Shown in pieces: positions 35,543-44,368 of a stretch of 64,000 bases of DNA. The number at the start of each line of letters is the position of its first letter. Position 1 is the first letter of the stretch. The notes under the pieces were generated by a model, which saw only the letters and a program-made list of their open reading frames with translations, was not told the origin of the DNA and searched no databases. The DNA lies in NCBI RefSeq assembly GCF_003583935.1, contig NZ_QYRN01000002.1:310001-374000 (forward strand), written 5' to 3'. A program made the translations under genes and the position numbers. This DNA comes from Aureimonas flava (GTDB taxonomy: Bacteria > Pseudomonadota > Alphaproteobacteria > Rhizobiales > Rhizobiaceae).

Positions 35543-36718
35543 ATGGGGGCGCGGGGGCCGACCGTCTTGCCGAAACCGATTTCCTTCTTCGTCCACCACC
35601 AGGGGCGCGGCCATGCCAACCGCACCATGGCGATGGTCGCCGAGTTCTCGCGCGAGCGCCCGGTCTCCGTGCTCACCGCCGGCCCGCATCTGTTCGACGG
35701 GTTCGGGCGCGACATCGAGATCGTCCCCCTGCCCGACATGATCGGCGCCGGCGTGCCGACGCCCCGCCTCCATGCCGAGCCGACCCCGCAGGTGATGCAC
35801 TGCGTGCCGCTGGGCCTCGTGGAGATGCGGCGCACGATGCGCACGATCCTCGATCATCTCGACGAGCGGGACGTCGGCCTCTTCGTGGTGGACGTGTCGG
35901 CCGAGATCGCGCTCCTGTCGCGCATCGCCAGCGTTCCGGCCGTGCAGATCCGCATGCACGGCGACCGGTCCGACATCGGACATCTGGGCTCCTACGAGGC
36001 CTGCGTCGGCATGCTCGCGCCCTTCGACGAGCGGATGGAGCAGGACGACTACCCGGCTCACCTGCGCGCCAAGACCTTCTATTCCGGCGGCCTGTGCACC
36101 ACGCTGGACGCCGTGCCGGACAAGGCCGAGGCCCGTCGGCGCCTCGGGCTCGATCCGGCGCGCGAGATCGTCGTGACCGTGACCGGCGGCGGCGGCAGCG
36201 GCACGCCCTACGCGCCGCTGACCGTGGCCGCGCGCGCCGCCCCGGACGCGCTCTGGCTGACGCTCGGCCCCACCCATCGCGAGGGCCACGAGACCGACTT
36301 CTCCAACCTGGTCGAGCTCGGCTGGGTGCCGGGCGTGACCGACTACCTCGCGGCCGCCGACATCGTGATCGCCTCGGCCGGCGACAACACGATCCACGAG
36401 ATCGCGCGCGTCGGCGGCCGGCTGATCGTGATGCCCGAATGGCGCTATTTCGGCGAGCAGACCCGCAAGGCCGAGGCGCTGGTGCGGCTCGGCGCGGCGG
36501 TGACCGCTCCCGCCTGGCCGGGCGACCTCCACGGCTGGCAGGCGCTCCTCGCCGAAGCCCGCGCGCTGGACGGCGAGACGATCCGCACCCTCCATGCGCC
36601 CGAGGCCGCCCGGCGCGCCGCCGGCTGGCTGGAAGGGCTGACGGACGAGCTGTGGGAGGGGGCGGAGCGCGCCCCGACCGGCACGGACGAGGCGCCCGCG
36701 CTCAAGGTCGTGGGCTGA
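35543..36718 (+). CDS. Glycosyltransferase of the GT28/MurG-like type
   Basis: A 391-residue GT-B enzyme. The N-terminus has HHQGRGHANRTMAM, as in UDP-sugar-dependent MurG/MGDG-synthase relatives. The C-terminal domain carries the phosphate-binding glycine run TGGGGSGTPY, and SAGDNTIHEIARVGGR in the nucleotide-sugar pocket. No membrane segment. The ATG at 35543 is the first that keeps the conserved N-terminus. Divergent from the GT29-like gene, and followed seven bases later by another transferase. Confidence 0.82.
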   Translation: MGARGPTVLPKPISFFVHHQGRGHANRTMAMVAEFSRERPVSVLTAGPHLFDGFGRDIEIVPLPDMIGAGVPTPRLHAEPTPQVMHCVPLGLVEMRRTMRTILDHLDERDVGLFVVDVSAEIALLSRIASVPAVQIRMHGDRSDIGHLGSYEACVGMLAPFDERMEQDDYPAHLRAKTFYSGGLCTTLDAVPDKAEARRRLGLDPAREIVVTVTGGGGSGTPYAPLTVAARAAPDALWLTLGPTHREGHETDFSNLVELGWVPGVTDYLAAADIVIASAGDNTIHEIARVGGRLIVMPEWRYFGEQTRKAEALVRLGAAVTAPAWPGDLHGWQALLAEARALDGETIRTLHAPEAARRAAGWLEGLTDELWEGAERAPTGTDEAPALKVVG

Positions 36719-36725
36719 AGCGGCC

Positions 36726-37376
36726 GTGCCGACACTCGTCACGGTGCTGCGCGGCGGCGGCCGCTACGACCCCTCGTGGGTGGAGCGCCTCGCGCACGGC
36801 GCGCGGCGCCACGCGCCCGCCTTCGGGCGAATCCTGTGCCTCACCGACATGGAGCTTGCCGTTCCGGGCGTCGAGACGGTGCCGCTTCGCCACGACTGGC
36901 CCGCCTGGTGGGCGAAGATGGAGGCGTTCCGTCCGGGTCTTGCCGCGGGAACCGTGGTTCTGTGCGACCTCGACACGGTGCTGTGCGGCGACGCCTCGGC
37001 GCTGGCCGTGCCGGGCCCGGCGGCGATGGAGGACTATTTCCTGAAGGGGCGCCTCTCCACCGCGCTCCTGCGCTGGGAGGGCGACGCGCTGACCGACGTC
37101 TACGACACGTTCGCGTCCGACCCGGCGCACTGGATGAGGGAGGGCTCCTGCGGCCCGGTGCCCAACTCCGTGCACGGCGACCAGGTCGTGGTGGACCACC
37201 TCCTGCGCCGGGCGGGGCGCCTGCCGCCATTCCTACAGGCGCTCCATCCGGGGCTCCTCGACTTCTACGATCCGCGCAACGAACAGCCCGGCCCCGTGGT
37301 GGTGTTCATCGGCGATTCCAAGCCCGACCGCGCCGGCGAGCCGATCGCCTCGCTGTGGCGCGGCCGGGCCCGCTGA
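36726..37376 (+). CDS. Putative glycosyltransferase with DXD motif
   Basis: A 216-residue protein starting at GTG 36726. It has a GT-A-like N-terminal fold, VVLCDLDTVLCGD (DXD, about residue 83) and the C-terminal pattern VHGDQVVVDHLL seen in GT8-like and related transferases. It lies seven bases behind the GT28-like gene, so they are probably cotranscribed. Its stop abuts the stop of the glutaredoxin-MauE gene. Confidence 0.72.
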   Translation: MPTLVTVLRGGGRYDPSWVERLAHGARRHAPAFGRILCLTDMELAVPGVETVPLRHDWPAWWAKMEAFRPGLAAGTVVLCDLDTVLCGDASALAVPGPAAMEDYFLKGRLSTALLRWEGDALTDVYDTFASDPAHWMREGSCGPVPNSVHGDQVVVDHLLRRAGRLPPFLQALHPGLLDFYDPRNEQPGPVVVFIGDSKPDRAGEPIASLWRGRAR

Positions 37377-38144
37377 TCACAGGAACAGGCGGGCGCCCAT
37401 CCACAGGCCCATGGCGACCATCATGAGGTTCTCGGTCAAGGACACGAAGCCGAGCGGCACGTTGGAGGCGCCGCCCACGCAGGCGCATTTCAGCTCGCGC
37501 CGGTCGATGTAGACCGCCTTAAACACCGACACCGCGCCCACCGTGCCGATGACCAGGGCGAGCGGGGCCGACAGGACCGTGAACGCCCCGGCCAGCATCA
37601 GGACGCCGGCCAGCCCCTCGGCAAAGGGGTAGACGTAGGAATAGGGCACCCAGCGGCGCGCCAGGAGGTCGTAGTTCAGGAACATGGTCGAGAAGCTCTC
37701 GACGTCCTGGAGCTTCTGGAGCGCCAGGAGGCACATGGCGACCGCGATGAACCACTCCACCGCGCGCGGCGCGAAGGGCGTGCCGAGCGCGGCGTAGCTG
37801 ATCGCGAGCGCCATCAGCGCGCTCATCGCGAAGATCGCGATCACTGGCGTGTAGGTCGTGTCGCCGGGCTCGGCCACCGCCTTGCCGAGAAAGCGGCGCG
37901 TGTCGTCGTAGCCGCCGATGCGCTCGCCATCCACGAACACCTGCGGCGTCGTCTTCACGCCGTTCTCGGCCTTGAACGCGTCGGTCTGCGCGCGGGTCGT
38001 CAGCCAATGGTCCTCCACCGCGAAGCCCTCGCGCTTCAGGAGGTCCAGCGCCTTGAGCCCGTAGGGGCAGACGTGCTTCTCCATCACCATGCGATGGATC
38101 ACGGCGCGGCGGGGTTTGTCGGCGGCGACGACGGTGGCGGACAT
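37377..38144 (-). CDS. Glutaredoxin-MauE fusion membrane protein, MerR-controlled
   Basis: A 255-residue fusion. Residues about 15-90 form a glutaredoxin-like domain with CPYG (C26, the second active-site cysteine replaced by Gly), cis-Pro in TTPQVF and GGYDD. From about residue 98 follow four membrane segments of the MauE/DoxX redox type, with a CAC motif near residue 222. Start at 38144 is preferred because the predicted transcription start lies between it and an upstream GTG at 38192. Likely function is thiol-redox chemistry at the membrane, under metal or thiol stress control. Confidence 0.82.
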   Translation of the reverse strand: MSATVVAADKPRRAVIHRMVMEKHVCPYGLKALDLLKREGFAVEDHWLTTRAQTDAFKAENGVKTTPQVFVDGERIGGYDDTRRFLGKAVAEPGDTTYTPVIAIFAMSALMALAISYAALGTPFAPRAVEWFIAVAMCLLALQKLQDVESFSTMFLNYDLLARRWVPYSYVYPFAEGLAGVLMLAGAFTVLSAPLALVIGTVGAVSVFKAVYIDRRELKCACVGGASNVPLGFVSLTENLMMVAMGLWMGARLFL

Positions 38145-38195
38145 GGGGCGCGGCTTTCGGTTTGCTTCCGGGTTGGTAGGCTGAGGCCGCACCCC

Positions 38196-38226
38196 ATATA
38201 GGGTCCGTACCAGGGTACGGAGTCAA
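38196..38226 (-). promoter_or_regulatory. MerR-type promoter/operator matching the mer architecture
   Basis: Reading leftwards: -35 TTGACT (38226-38221), a 19-bp spacer, and -10 CTATAT (38201-38196). The spacer contains the dyad TCCGTAC-N4-GTACGGA. As I recall it, these arms are identical to those of the Tn21/Tn501 mer operator, which also has TTGACT and 19-bp spacing. It drives the glutaredoxin-MauE gene and overlaps the merR upstream region. Confidence 0.85.
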
Positions 38227-38229
38227 GCC

Positions 38230-38640
38230 ATGGCGGATTGGACCATCGCGGGCCTCGCGCGCGAGGCCGGCATCGGCGTGGAGACGGTTCGCTACTACCA
38301 GCGCCGGGGCCTGCTCGCCGAACCCGAGCGCCCGGCGGGCCACGGTTCGGCGGGCGGCTTCCGGCGCTACGGCCGCGCCGAGGCCGAGCGGCTGCACTTC
38401 ATTCGCGCCGCCAAGGCGGCAGGCTTCACGCTGGACGAGATCGCCGAACTCCTGCGGCTCGACGCCGTGGCGGACCGCGAGCGGGCGCGCGCCCTCGCCG
38501 AAGCGCGCGTGCGGGCGCTGGACCGGCGGATCGCGGAGCTGAGCGCGGCGCGCGACGCGCTGGCGCATCTGGCCGGCGAGTGCCGCGCCGGCGCCCCTGG
38601 CCCCTGCCCCATCGTGGCCTCGCTCGCCCACCGACGCTAG
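38230..38640 (+). CDS. MerR-family regulator resembling mercury-sensing MerR
   Basis: A 136-residue regulator with a winged-helix N-terminus (IAGLAREAGIGVETVRYYQRRGLL) and a long dimerisation helix. It aligns well with mercury MerR, and keeps the cysteines equivalent to C117 and C126 (here C118 and C126, ending CPIVASL). The C82 equivalent is Arg83, and the C115 equivalent is Gly. Since Hg MerR uses C82, C117 and C126, the inducer may not be mercury. It is nine bases from the dyad, so autoregulation is expected. Confidence 0.88.
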   Translation: MADWTIAGLAREAGIGVETVRYYQRRGLLAEPERPAGHGSAGGFRRYGRAEAERLHFIRAAKAAGFTLDEIAELLRLDAVADRERARALAEARVRALDRRIAELSAARDALAHLAGECRAGAPGPCPIVASLAHRR

Positions 38641-38718
38641 CGCGCCCGGCCTGGCGACCGGCGCGGGCGAATGCCGAAGAGAGCCGGACCGGGAACCGCC
38701 CCGGCCGGCCGACGGCGG

Positions 38719-39162
38719 TCAGAAATCGCCGAGGCTGAGCTGGGGCGACGTCTCGGCGCGCGCGCGTCGTTTGGGCGCTGCGGCGCGCCTGGACGTGGCG
38801 TCGGCCGGGTTCGCGGGCGCCGCGTGGGGCCGGCGCAGCCGCTTGAGCGCCGCGTCGCGCGCCTTCGCCTCCGGCGCGTCCGGGTTCTCGGTCAGCCACT
38901 TGCCGCGCTTGATGACCTCGTTCACCCGGCCCTGGTTGACGCCGAGCTCAAAGGCGATCTCCTGCTGCGTCTGCCCGGTCGTCTCGTGCAGGTGCAGGAT
39001 CTGGCGCGCGAGATCGGGCGTCATCTTGCGCCCGGCGACGCGCCGCGCGGGCGCCAGCGACCGCTTGGCCTTGTCGCGCTTGCGCAGCGTTTCCAGGACG
39101 TCCAGCGCCGAGCGCAGCCCGTAGGCCCGCAGCGCCTCCTCGAACTCCTTGAGCGTCGTCAC
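38719..39162 (-). CDS. Helix-turn-helix protein of unknown role
   Basis: A 147-residue basic protein with a helix-turn-helix resembling recombinase or sigma-type motifs (TPDLARQILHLHETTGQ, then EIAFELGVNQGRVNEVI) around residues 48-85. The C-terminus is disordered and ends SPQLSLGDF. GTG at 39162 has GGGAGAGG upstream. Convergent with merR and divergent from the Ldh gene. It could be a DNA-binding regulator; no target is apparent. Confidence 0.65.
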   Translation of the reverse strand: MTTLKEFEEALRAYGLRSALDVLETLRKRDKAKRSLAPARRVAGRKMTPDLARQILHLHETTGQTQQEIAFELGVNQGRVNEVIKRGKWLTENPDAPEAKARDAALKRLRRPHAAPANPADATSRRAAAPKRRARAETSPQLSLGDF

Positions 39163-39298
39163 GAAGACCTCTCCCGAACCGGCGTTCCCGGAGAGAAATT
39201 GAGGCGTTTCAAGACGTTCTTCAAGGGCGCGCCGCCGGGGGCTTCCGGCGGGGCCCCGGCTGGCGTATGCGCTGGGTGCGAACCGGAGGGGACACGGC

Positions 39299-40336
39299 AT
39301 GGCGGACACGGCGACCATCCTCGATTTCGACGCCCTGGCCCTGCGGATCGGCGCGATCCTGCGCCGGGGCGGACTGTCGGCGCTGCATGCCGAGGCGCTG
39401 GCGCGGGTGATCGCGGCGGGCGAGCGCGACGGCGCCAAGTCGCACGGCATCTACCGGATCGAGGGGTGCCTGCGCACGCTGAAGGCCGGCAAGGTCTCGC
39501 CCGACGCGGTGCCCGAACTGGTGGACGAGGGCGCGGGCGTGATCCGGGTCCTGGCCGGCGGGGCGTTTTCGCCCGCCGCCTTCGCGCTGGGGGCCCCGCG
39601 CCTCGCCGAGCGGGCGCGCGACCTCGGCTTCGCCGCGCTCGCGATCAACGACTGCGTCCACTTCTCTGCGCTGTGGCCGGAGGTGGAGGCGCTGGCGGCC
39701 GAGGGCCTGGCGGCGCTCGCGCTCTGCCCGAGCTACGCCACCGTGGCGCCCGCCGGCGGCACGCGCCCGCTCCTGGGCACCAATCCCGTCGCCTTCGCCT
39801 GGCCCCGGCCGGCGGGCCACCCCTATGTCTTCGACTTCGCCACCTCGGTCGCCGCGCGCGGCGAGATCGAGCTGCATCGCCGCGCCGGCCGGCCATTGCC
39901 CGAGGGTTGGGCGATCGACTCCGCGGGCGCGCCCACCACCGACCCGGCGGCGGCCCTGTCCGGCGCCATGCTGCCCTTCGGCGCGCACAAGGGATCGGCG
40001 ATCGCCACCATGGTGGAGCTCCTGGCCGGGGCGATGATCGGCGACCTCACCAGCCAGGGCGCGCTCGACGCGCTCGGCACCACCGCGCTGGCGCCCCGGC
40101 ACGGGGAGCTGATCCTCGCCTTCTGCCCGAAGCGCTTCGCCGCCGGGCGCCCCGGCGACCCGCTCGCGGCGGGCGAGCACCTGTTCGCGGCGATCGTCGG
40201 CCAGGGCGCACGCCTGCCCTCGCAGCGGCGGTTCCAGGCCAGGGACCGGTCCGCGCGCGAGGGCATCGCCCTGTCGGCGGACGAGGCCGCCATGCTGGAC
40301 CGGCTGGAGGCCCTCGGGCTCGAGGCCGTGGACTGA
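39299..40336 (+). CDS. Ldh-family NAD(P)H-dependent oxidoreductase
   Basis: A 345-residue member of the malate/L-lactate dehydrogenase (Ldh_2/DpkA) family. Signatures are the catalytic-region AKSHGIYR, NDCVHFSALW, GTNPVAFAWPRP and FGAHKGSAIATMVELLAG. The family includes Delta1-piperideine-2-carboxylate/Delta1-pyrroline-2-carboxylate reductases, ureidoglycolate and malate dehydrogenases. The sequence best resembles cyclic imine reductases, but I cannot separate these by eye. Monocistronic. Confidence 0.82.
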   Translation: MADTATILDFDALALRIGAILRRGGLSALHAEALARVIAAGERDGAKSHGIYRIEGCLRTLKAGKVSPDAVPELVDEGAGVIRVLAGGAFSPAAFALGAPRLAERARDLGFAALAINDCVHFSALWPEVEALAAEGLAALALCPSYATVAPAGGTRPLLGTNPVAFAWPRPAGHPYVFDFATSVAARGEIELHRRAGRPLPEGWAIDSAGAPTTDPAAALSGAMLPFGAHKGSAIATMVELLAGAMIGDLTSQGALDALGTTALAPRHGELILAFCPKRFAAGRPGDPLAAGEHLFAAIVGQGARLPSQRRFQARDRSAREGIALSADEAAMLDRLEALGLEAVD

Positions 40337-40427
40337 CACGCCTGCCGGGAGATTTTTCGCAGCGCGACAACGAATCGGCGACCTTTGCCGTCTAAGGTCG
40401 TGCCGGATCGACGATGGACCCTCGGAC

Positions 40428-42170
40428 ATGACGTTCAAGCTGCAGCGCATCATGCATGCTGGCGTCGCCGCGACGCTGGCGGCCTGCCTGCTTCTGACCG
40501 CGGTGGTGGTGGTCTGGAACCTGTCCGCCTTTCGCCGCCACGAGCGGGCGCTCGACCAGTTCGACCGCTTCGCGCTGTCGGTCCGGCTCATGGCGGCGAC
40601 CTCGGCCGAGCGCGGGCCCGTCAACCGCCTCCTGGACGGGCCTTCGCCCTCCGGTCCCGACGCGGCGTCCCACCTCGTCGAGGCCCGGGCCCAGGTGGAC
40701 GACCTGTTCGACACCCTGACCCGCCGGTTCGAGACGGAGCTCGGCAGCAGCATCGCGCTGCGCGAGGACGCGCAGGCGCTGCGCGAGGCGCTGGCCGAGG
40801 GCCGCCGGGCGGTGGACCGGCGGGTGGCGGCGGCGCACGACGCGCACGACCCCGCCGAGACCATCGCCGCCTTCCGCGCCATGTTCGCGGCCACCGACCG
40901 GGCGCAGCGCCTGCGCGACGGGGTGGGGCGGGTGCTGATCGAGCTGTCGCCGGAACTCACCCCGCTGCTGACCGCGGTGGTGGCGGTCAGCGACCTGCGC
41001 GAATATGCCGGCCGCCTCGGCTCGATGGTCGTGTTGCGCATCGACGCGGGGCCGGACACCGGCGAGACGCCGATCGACGAGGAGCTCGAGAGCGAGTTCG
41101 ACGCCATGCTCTCCTTGACGGATTCGCTGTACCGGCAGATCGAGAACTACGCCGTCCCCTTCATCGCCGATCCCGACGTCGACCGGGCGATGACCGCGGT
41201 GACCTTCGGCTACTTCACCAACACGCGCGACTACGCGGAAACGGCGTTCGGCATCCTGCGCGACGGGGGCACGGTCGGCTTCCGGGCCTTCAACGACCGC
41301 TACGGGCCGGGCATGCGCACCACGGAGACGCTGCGCGAGAAGATCCTGGACGTCGCGCACGACAAGCTGATCGCCCAGCGCGAACGAAGCCTGAACCTGG
41401 CGAGCGCCAGTTGCGTCGGCGCGGTGCTGGGCGGGCTCGTGGTGCTGGCGACCCTGGCCATGTTCGAGCGCGGCGTGTTCCGGCCGCTGCTAATGGCCCG
41501 CCAGCGCATGGCGCGCATCCTGGAGGGCGACCTGGCGGCGGCGGGAGCGGGCCCCGTCAACTCCTTCGTGGAGCTCACCCAGCTCGACGACGACATCGAG
41601 AAGCTGCGCCGCCAGCAGATCGACCTGCGCCGTCTGGAACGCGAGCGCGAGGCGCTGGCGCAGGAGCTCAAGACGCTCGCCACCACCGACCCACTCACCG
41701 GCATCATGAACCGGCGGGCCTTCGAGGAGCGGGTCGCGGCGACCTTCGCGGACCCGGGCGCCCTGGGCCTCGGGCTCGGCATCGTGATGATCGACCTCGA
41801 TCACTTCAAGTCGATCAACGACCGGTTCGGGCACGGGGTCGGCGACGCGGTGCTGCGCGCGATCGGGCGCTTCCTGCTGCAGGTGCTGCCGCCGGGCGGA
41901 TGCGTGGCGCGCTTCGGCGGCGAGGAGTTCGTGATGGCGCTCGCCGACACCGGCCCGATCGAGCTGCGCCGCCACGCCGAGACGCTGCGGGCCGAGCTGG
42001 AGGCGACACCCATCCTGGCCGAGCCGCGCCTGCGGGTCACGGCCAGCTTCGGCCTCCACTGGGTTCCGGCCGGCGGCCGGCTCGACTGGGACGAGTTCCA
42101 CCGCGTGGCCGACGGCCATCTCTACGAGGCCAAGCGAAGCGGCCGCAATCGGGTGGTCGCCGACGCCTGA
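40428..42170 (+). CDS. Membrane-bound diguanylate cyclase (GGDEF)
   Basis: A 580-residue protein. One membrane segment at about residues 10-32, a large periplasmic sensor region to about 320, a second membrane segment (about 325-350), a HAMP-like/coiled linker and a C-terminal GGDEF domain with an active site RFGGEEF (about residue 502) and DLDHFKSIND. It should synthesise cyclic di-GMP. The RxxD inhibitory site five residues before the active site is missing (PPGGCVA instead). Followed 97 bases later by another GGDEF gene. Confidence 0.9.
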   Translation: MTFKLQRIMHAGVAATLAACLLLTAVVVVWNLSAFRRHERALDQFDRFALSVRLMAATSAERGPVNRLLDGPSPSGPDAASHLVEARAQVDDLFDTLTRRFETELGSSIALREDAQALREALAEGRRAVDRRVAAAHDAHDPAETIAAFRAMFAATDRAQRLRDGVGRVLIELSPELTPLLTAVVAVSDLREYAGRLGSMVVLRIDAGPDTGETPIDEELESEFDAMLSLTDSLYRQIENYAVPFIADPDVDRAMTAVTFGYFTNTRDYAETAFGILRDGGTVGFRAFNDRYGPGMRTTETLREKILDVAHDKLIAQRERSLNLASASCVGAVLGGLVVLATLAMFERGVFRPLLMARQRMARILEGDLAAAGAGPVNSFVELTQLDDDIEKLRRQQIDLRRLEREREALAQELKTLATTDPLTGIMNRRAFEERVAATFADPGALGLGLGIVMIDLDHFKSINDRFGHGVGDAVLRAIGRFLLQVLPPGGCVARFGGEEFVMALADTGPIELRRHAETLRAELEATPILAEPRLRVTASFGLHWVPAGGRLDWDEFHRVADGHLYEAKRSGRNRVVADA

Positions 42171-42267
42171 CGCAATCGCCTCAAACCCTCCGGCGCGGTG
42201 TAACGCCGCCGTAACCGGTGCTTTGCTAGGACTGGGTCGGAGGATTGATCCCCCTGGACCAGCCGCG

Positions 42268-43449
42268 ATGAACGCTCCGCAATTCCCGGCTATCGAAGCC
42301 GAGTTCCAGCGCATCAACCGCCTGCGTTTCTCCCCGAGCATCGAGGCGGTGTTCAACGACGACGGGCTGGCCCACCGCAAGCGTGTCGGCCGCGTGACGC
42401 TCGTGATCGGGATCCTGATCTACGACGCGTTCCTGTTCGCGGACTGGCAGACCCTGCCGCACCTCGTCGGAACGCTCGCGCTCGCGCGGCTGTGCGTGTT
42501 CACGCCGCTCTGCCTCGCCATCATGTGGCTTCTGCCCCGGACCACCACGGTTCGGCAGATCGACGCGATGACGGTGTTCGGAACCTTCGCGGCCGTGCTG
42601 CTGCCCACGGTGATCATGACGCTCAGCCCGACGCCGCAGGTCCTGATCTACCAGTTCGGCAGCATGATCACGATCACCTATTTCAGCCTGGTGCAGCGGG
42701 TCCGGTTCTGGTTCGCCGCCTGGGGACTCACGCTTCTGGTCGTGGCCCAGATCTGGTGCGTTTCGCTCGTGCCCAGCATCGACGCGACGTCGTTTCTCTT
42801 CGTGATCAACTTCTACGTCGCCGGCGCCGTGCTGCTGATGACGGGATCGTACATCCTGGAGCGCACAGAGCGGCACGGGTTCCTCGAGCGGCTCCGTGCG
42901 GAGTACCTGGTCGAGCATATCGAGCGCACCGCGCGCACCGATCTCCTGACGGGTCTGTCGAACCGGCACCATCTGGCCGCCGTCGCGTCGGAGATCGCGC
43001 GCACGGCGACGCGGGGCGACGCGCCGATCGCAGCGCTGATGATCGACATCGACCATTTCAAGAAGCTCAACGACACACAGGGCCACATCGCCGGCGACCA
43101 TTGCATCCGGTCGGTCGCCGATGTGGTGCGCGAGACGCTGGAGGGAGCCGCGGGGGACGTGTCCGGCCGGTACCATGCGTTCCGCTTCGGCGGCGAGGAG
43201 TTTCTCGTGCTGCTGCCGGACACCACGCTCGCGGAGGCCGCCGTGCACGGCGACGCGATCCGCCGCCGCCTGCAGGCCGCCCGCATTCCCCATCCCGCCA
43301 TGGGAGAGGAGGCCGTGGTCACCGTGTCGGTGGGCGTGGCTGCCTGCCGCATGGCGGACTTCTCGCTGGACGCGCTGGTGGGCGCCGCCGACGCTGCGCT
43401 CTACCGGGCCAAGCGGGACGGGCGCGACCGGCTGGCCATGGCCGCCTGA
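42268..43449 (+). CDS. Integral-membrane diguanylate cyclase (GGDEF)
   Basis: A 393-residue protein with five or six membrane segments between about residues 35 and 200 (a MASE-like sensor) and a GGDEF domain with DIDHFKKLND and RFGGEEF (about residue 311). The I-site RxxD is absent here too (RYHA), so product feedback may be weak. ATG at 42268 is preferred over one at 42223 because it begins the conserved-looking part; neither has a strong ribosome-binding site. The tandem arrangement suggests two inputs to cyclic di-GMP signalling. Confidence 0.88.
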   Translation: MNAPQFPAIEAEFQRINRLRFSPSIEAVFNDDGLAHRKRVGRVTLVIGILIYDAFLFADWQTLPHLVGTLALARLCVFTPLCLAIMWLLPRTTTVRQIDAMTVFGTFAAVLLPTVIMTLSPTPQVLIYQFGSMITITYFSLVQRVRFWFAAWGLTLLVVAQIWCVSLVPSIDATSFLFVINFYVAGAVLLMTGSYILERTERHGFLERLRAEYLVEHIERTARTDLLTGLSNRHHLAAVASEIARTATRGDAPIAALMIDIDHFKKLNDTQGHIAGDHCIRSVADVVRETLEGAAGDVSGRYHAFRFGGEEFLVLLPDTTLAEAAVHGDAIRRRLQAARIPHPAMGEEAVVTVSVGVAACRMADFSLDALVGAADAALYRAKRDGRDRLAMAA

Positions 43450-43468
43450 GGCGGCGCGCACGAACGCC

Positions 43469-44368
43469 TCACCACAGGACGCGGTCCACCGGCCGGACGG
43501 CCTCCGGCACCTCCCGGGCGCCCCGCAGCTCCTCCAGGTCGATCTGGATGGTGCGGCAGATGGCCGTCAGCGGGACGTCGTGCGCCCGGTTCTCGAACGG
43601 GTCCTGCAGGTCGGAGCCGATCTGGTCCATCGCCAGCATCATGAAGCCCACCACGGTCGCCACCAGCGGGGTGTAGATGCCCAGGCTGTCCACCAGGCCG
43701 ATCGGCAGGAGGATGCAGAACGAGCGCACGAAGAAGGTCGGGAAGAAGGCGTATTCGCGCGGCAGCGGCGTGTTCTTGATGCGCTCCATGCCGCCTTGCG
43801 CGTTGCTCATGTCGACCAGCAGCGCCTCGATCTGGGTCCGGCGGATGGAATCCAGCCAGCCCCGGCGCGAGGCGTCCTCCAGAAGCGCGGCCGTTCCGTT
43901 CAGGATGGCGTTCGGCACGTTGGCGCGGCCGGCGATCTCGTCGGCCTCGCCCTCAGGCAGGAGGGCGCGGATCTCCCGGTCGGGCGCCTGCCGGCGCAGG
44001 TGGCAGCGCAGCGCGTGCACGTAGGCGATCTGCCGACGCAGCAGCGCCTCGCGCAGCGGGAGGCTGTCCGCGCCGCCGCCGACCAGGAAGAAGGCACCGC
44101 GCCCGAAGGAGCGCGAGGCGTTGACCATCAGGCCCCACAGGCCCCGCGCCTCCCACCAGCGGTTGTAGGCATTGTTGTTGCGGAACGACAGGAACAGCGC
44201 CAGCGCCGAGCCGAGCAGCGTCATCGGCAGCACCGGCAGTTCGAACTCGGGATGCGGGATCGTGGTGTAGGCCACCGTCACCGCGACGTCCCAGGCCAAG
44301 AGCAGCAGCAGCGGCCAGCCGATGTAGCGCAGCATGTTCGCGAACTTGGCCGATTCCGGCATCACCAT
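43469..44368 (-). CDS. Bestrophin-like anion channel family protein
   Basis: A 299-residue membrane protein of the bacterial bestrophin (UPF0187) family. N-terminal membrane segments are followed by the hallmark FLSFRNNNAYNRWWEARGLWG (in two pieces: FLSFRNNNAYNRWW and the rest) near residue 60-80, and a C-terminal acidic helix DPFENRAHDVPL. These form pentameric chloride or cation channels. A start six bases downstream (44362) is possible. Convergent with the GGDEF gene. Confidence 0.88.
   Translation of the reverse strand: MVMPESAKFANMLRYIGWPLLLLLAWDVAVTVAYTTIPHPEFELPVLPMTLLGSALALFLSFRNNNAYNRWWEARGLWGLMVNASRSFGRGAFFLVGGGADSLPLREALLRRQIAYVHALRCHLRRQAPDREIRALLPEGEADEIAGRANVPNAILNGTAALLEDASRRGWLDSIRRTQIEALLVDMSNAQGGMERIKNTPLPREYAFFPTFFVRSFCILLPIGLVDSLGIYTPLVATVVGFMMLAMDQIGSDLQDPFENRAHDVPLTAICRTIQIDLEELRGAREVPEAVRPVDRVLW

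Noticed and set aside
38145-38192. Earlier GTG start for the glutaredoxin-MauE protein
   Set aside because: It would lie at or upstream of the predicted transcription start of the MerR-type promoter, and the added residues have no glutaredoxin similarity.
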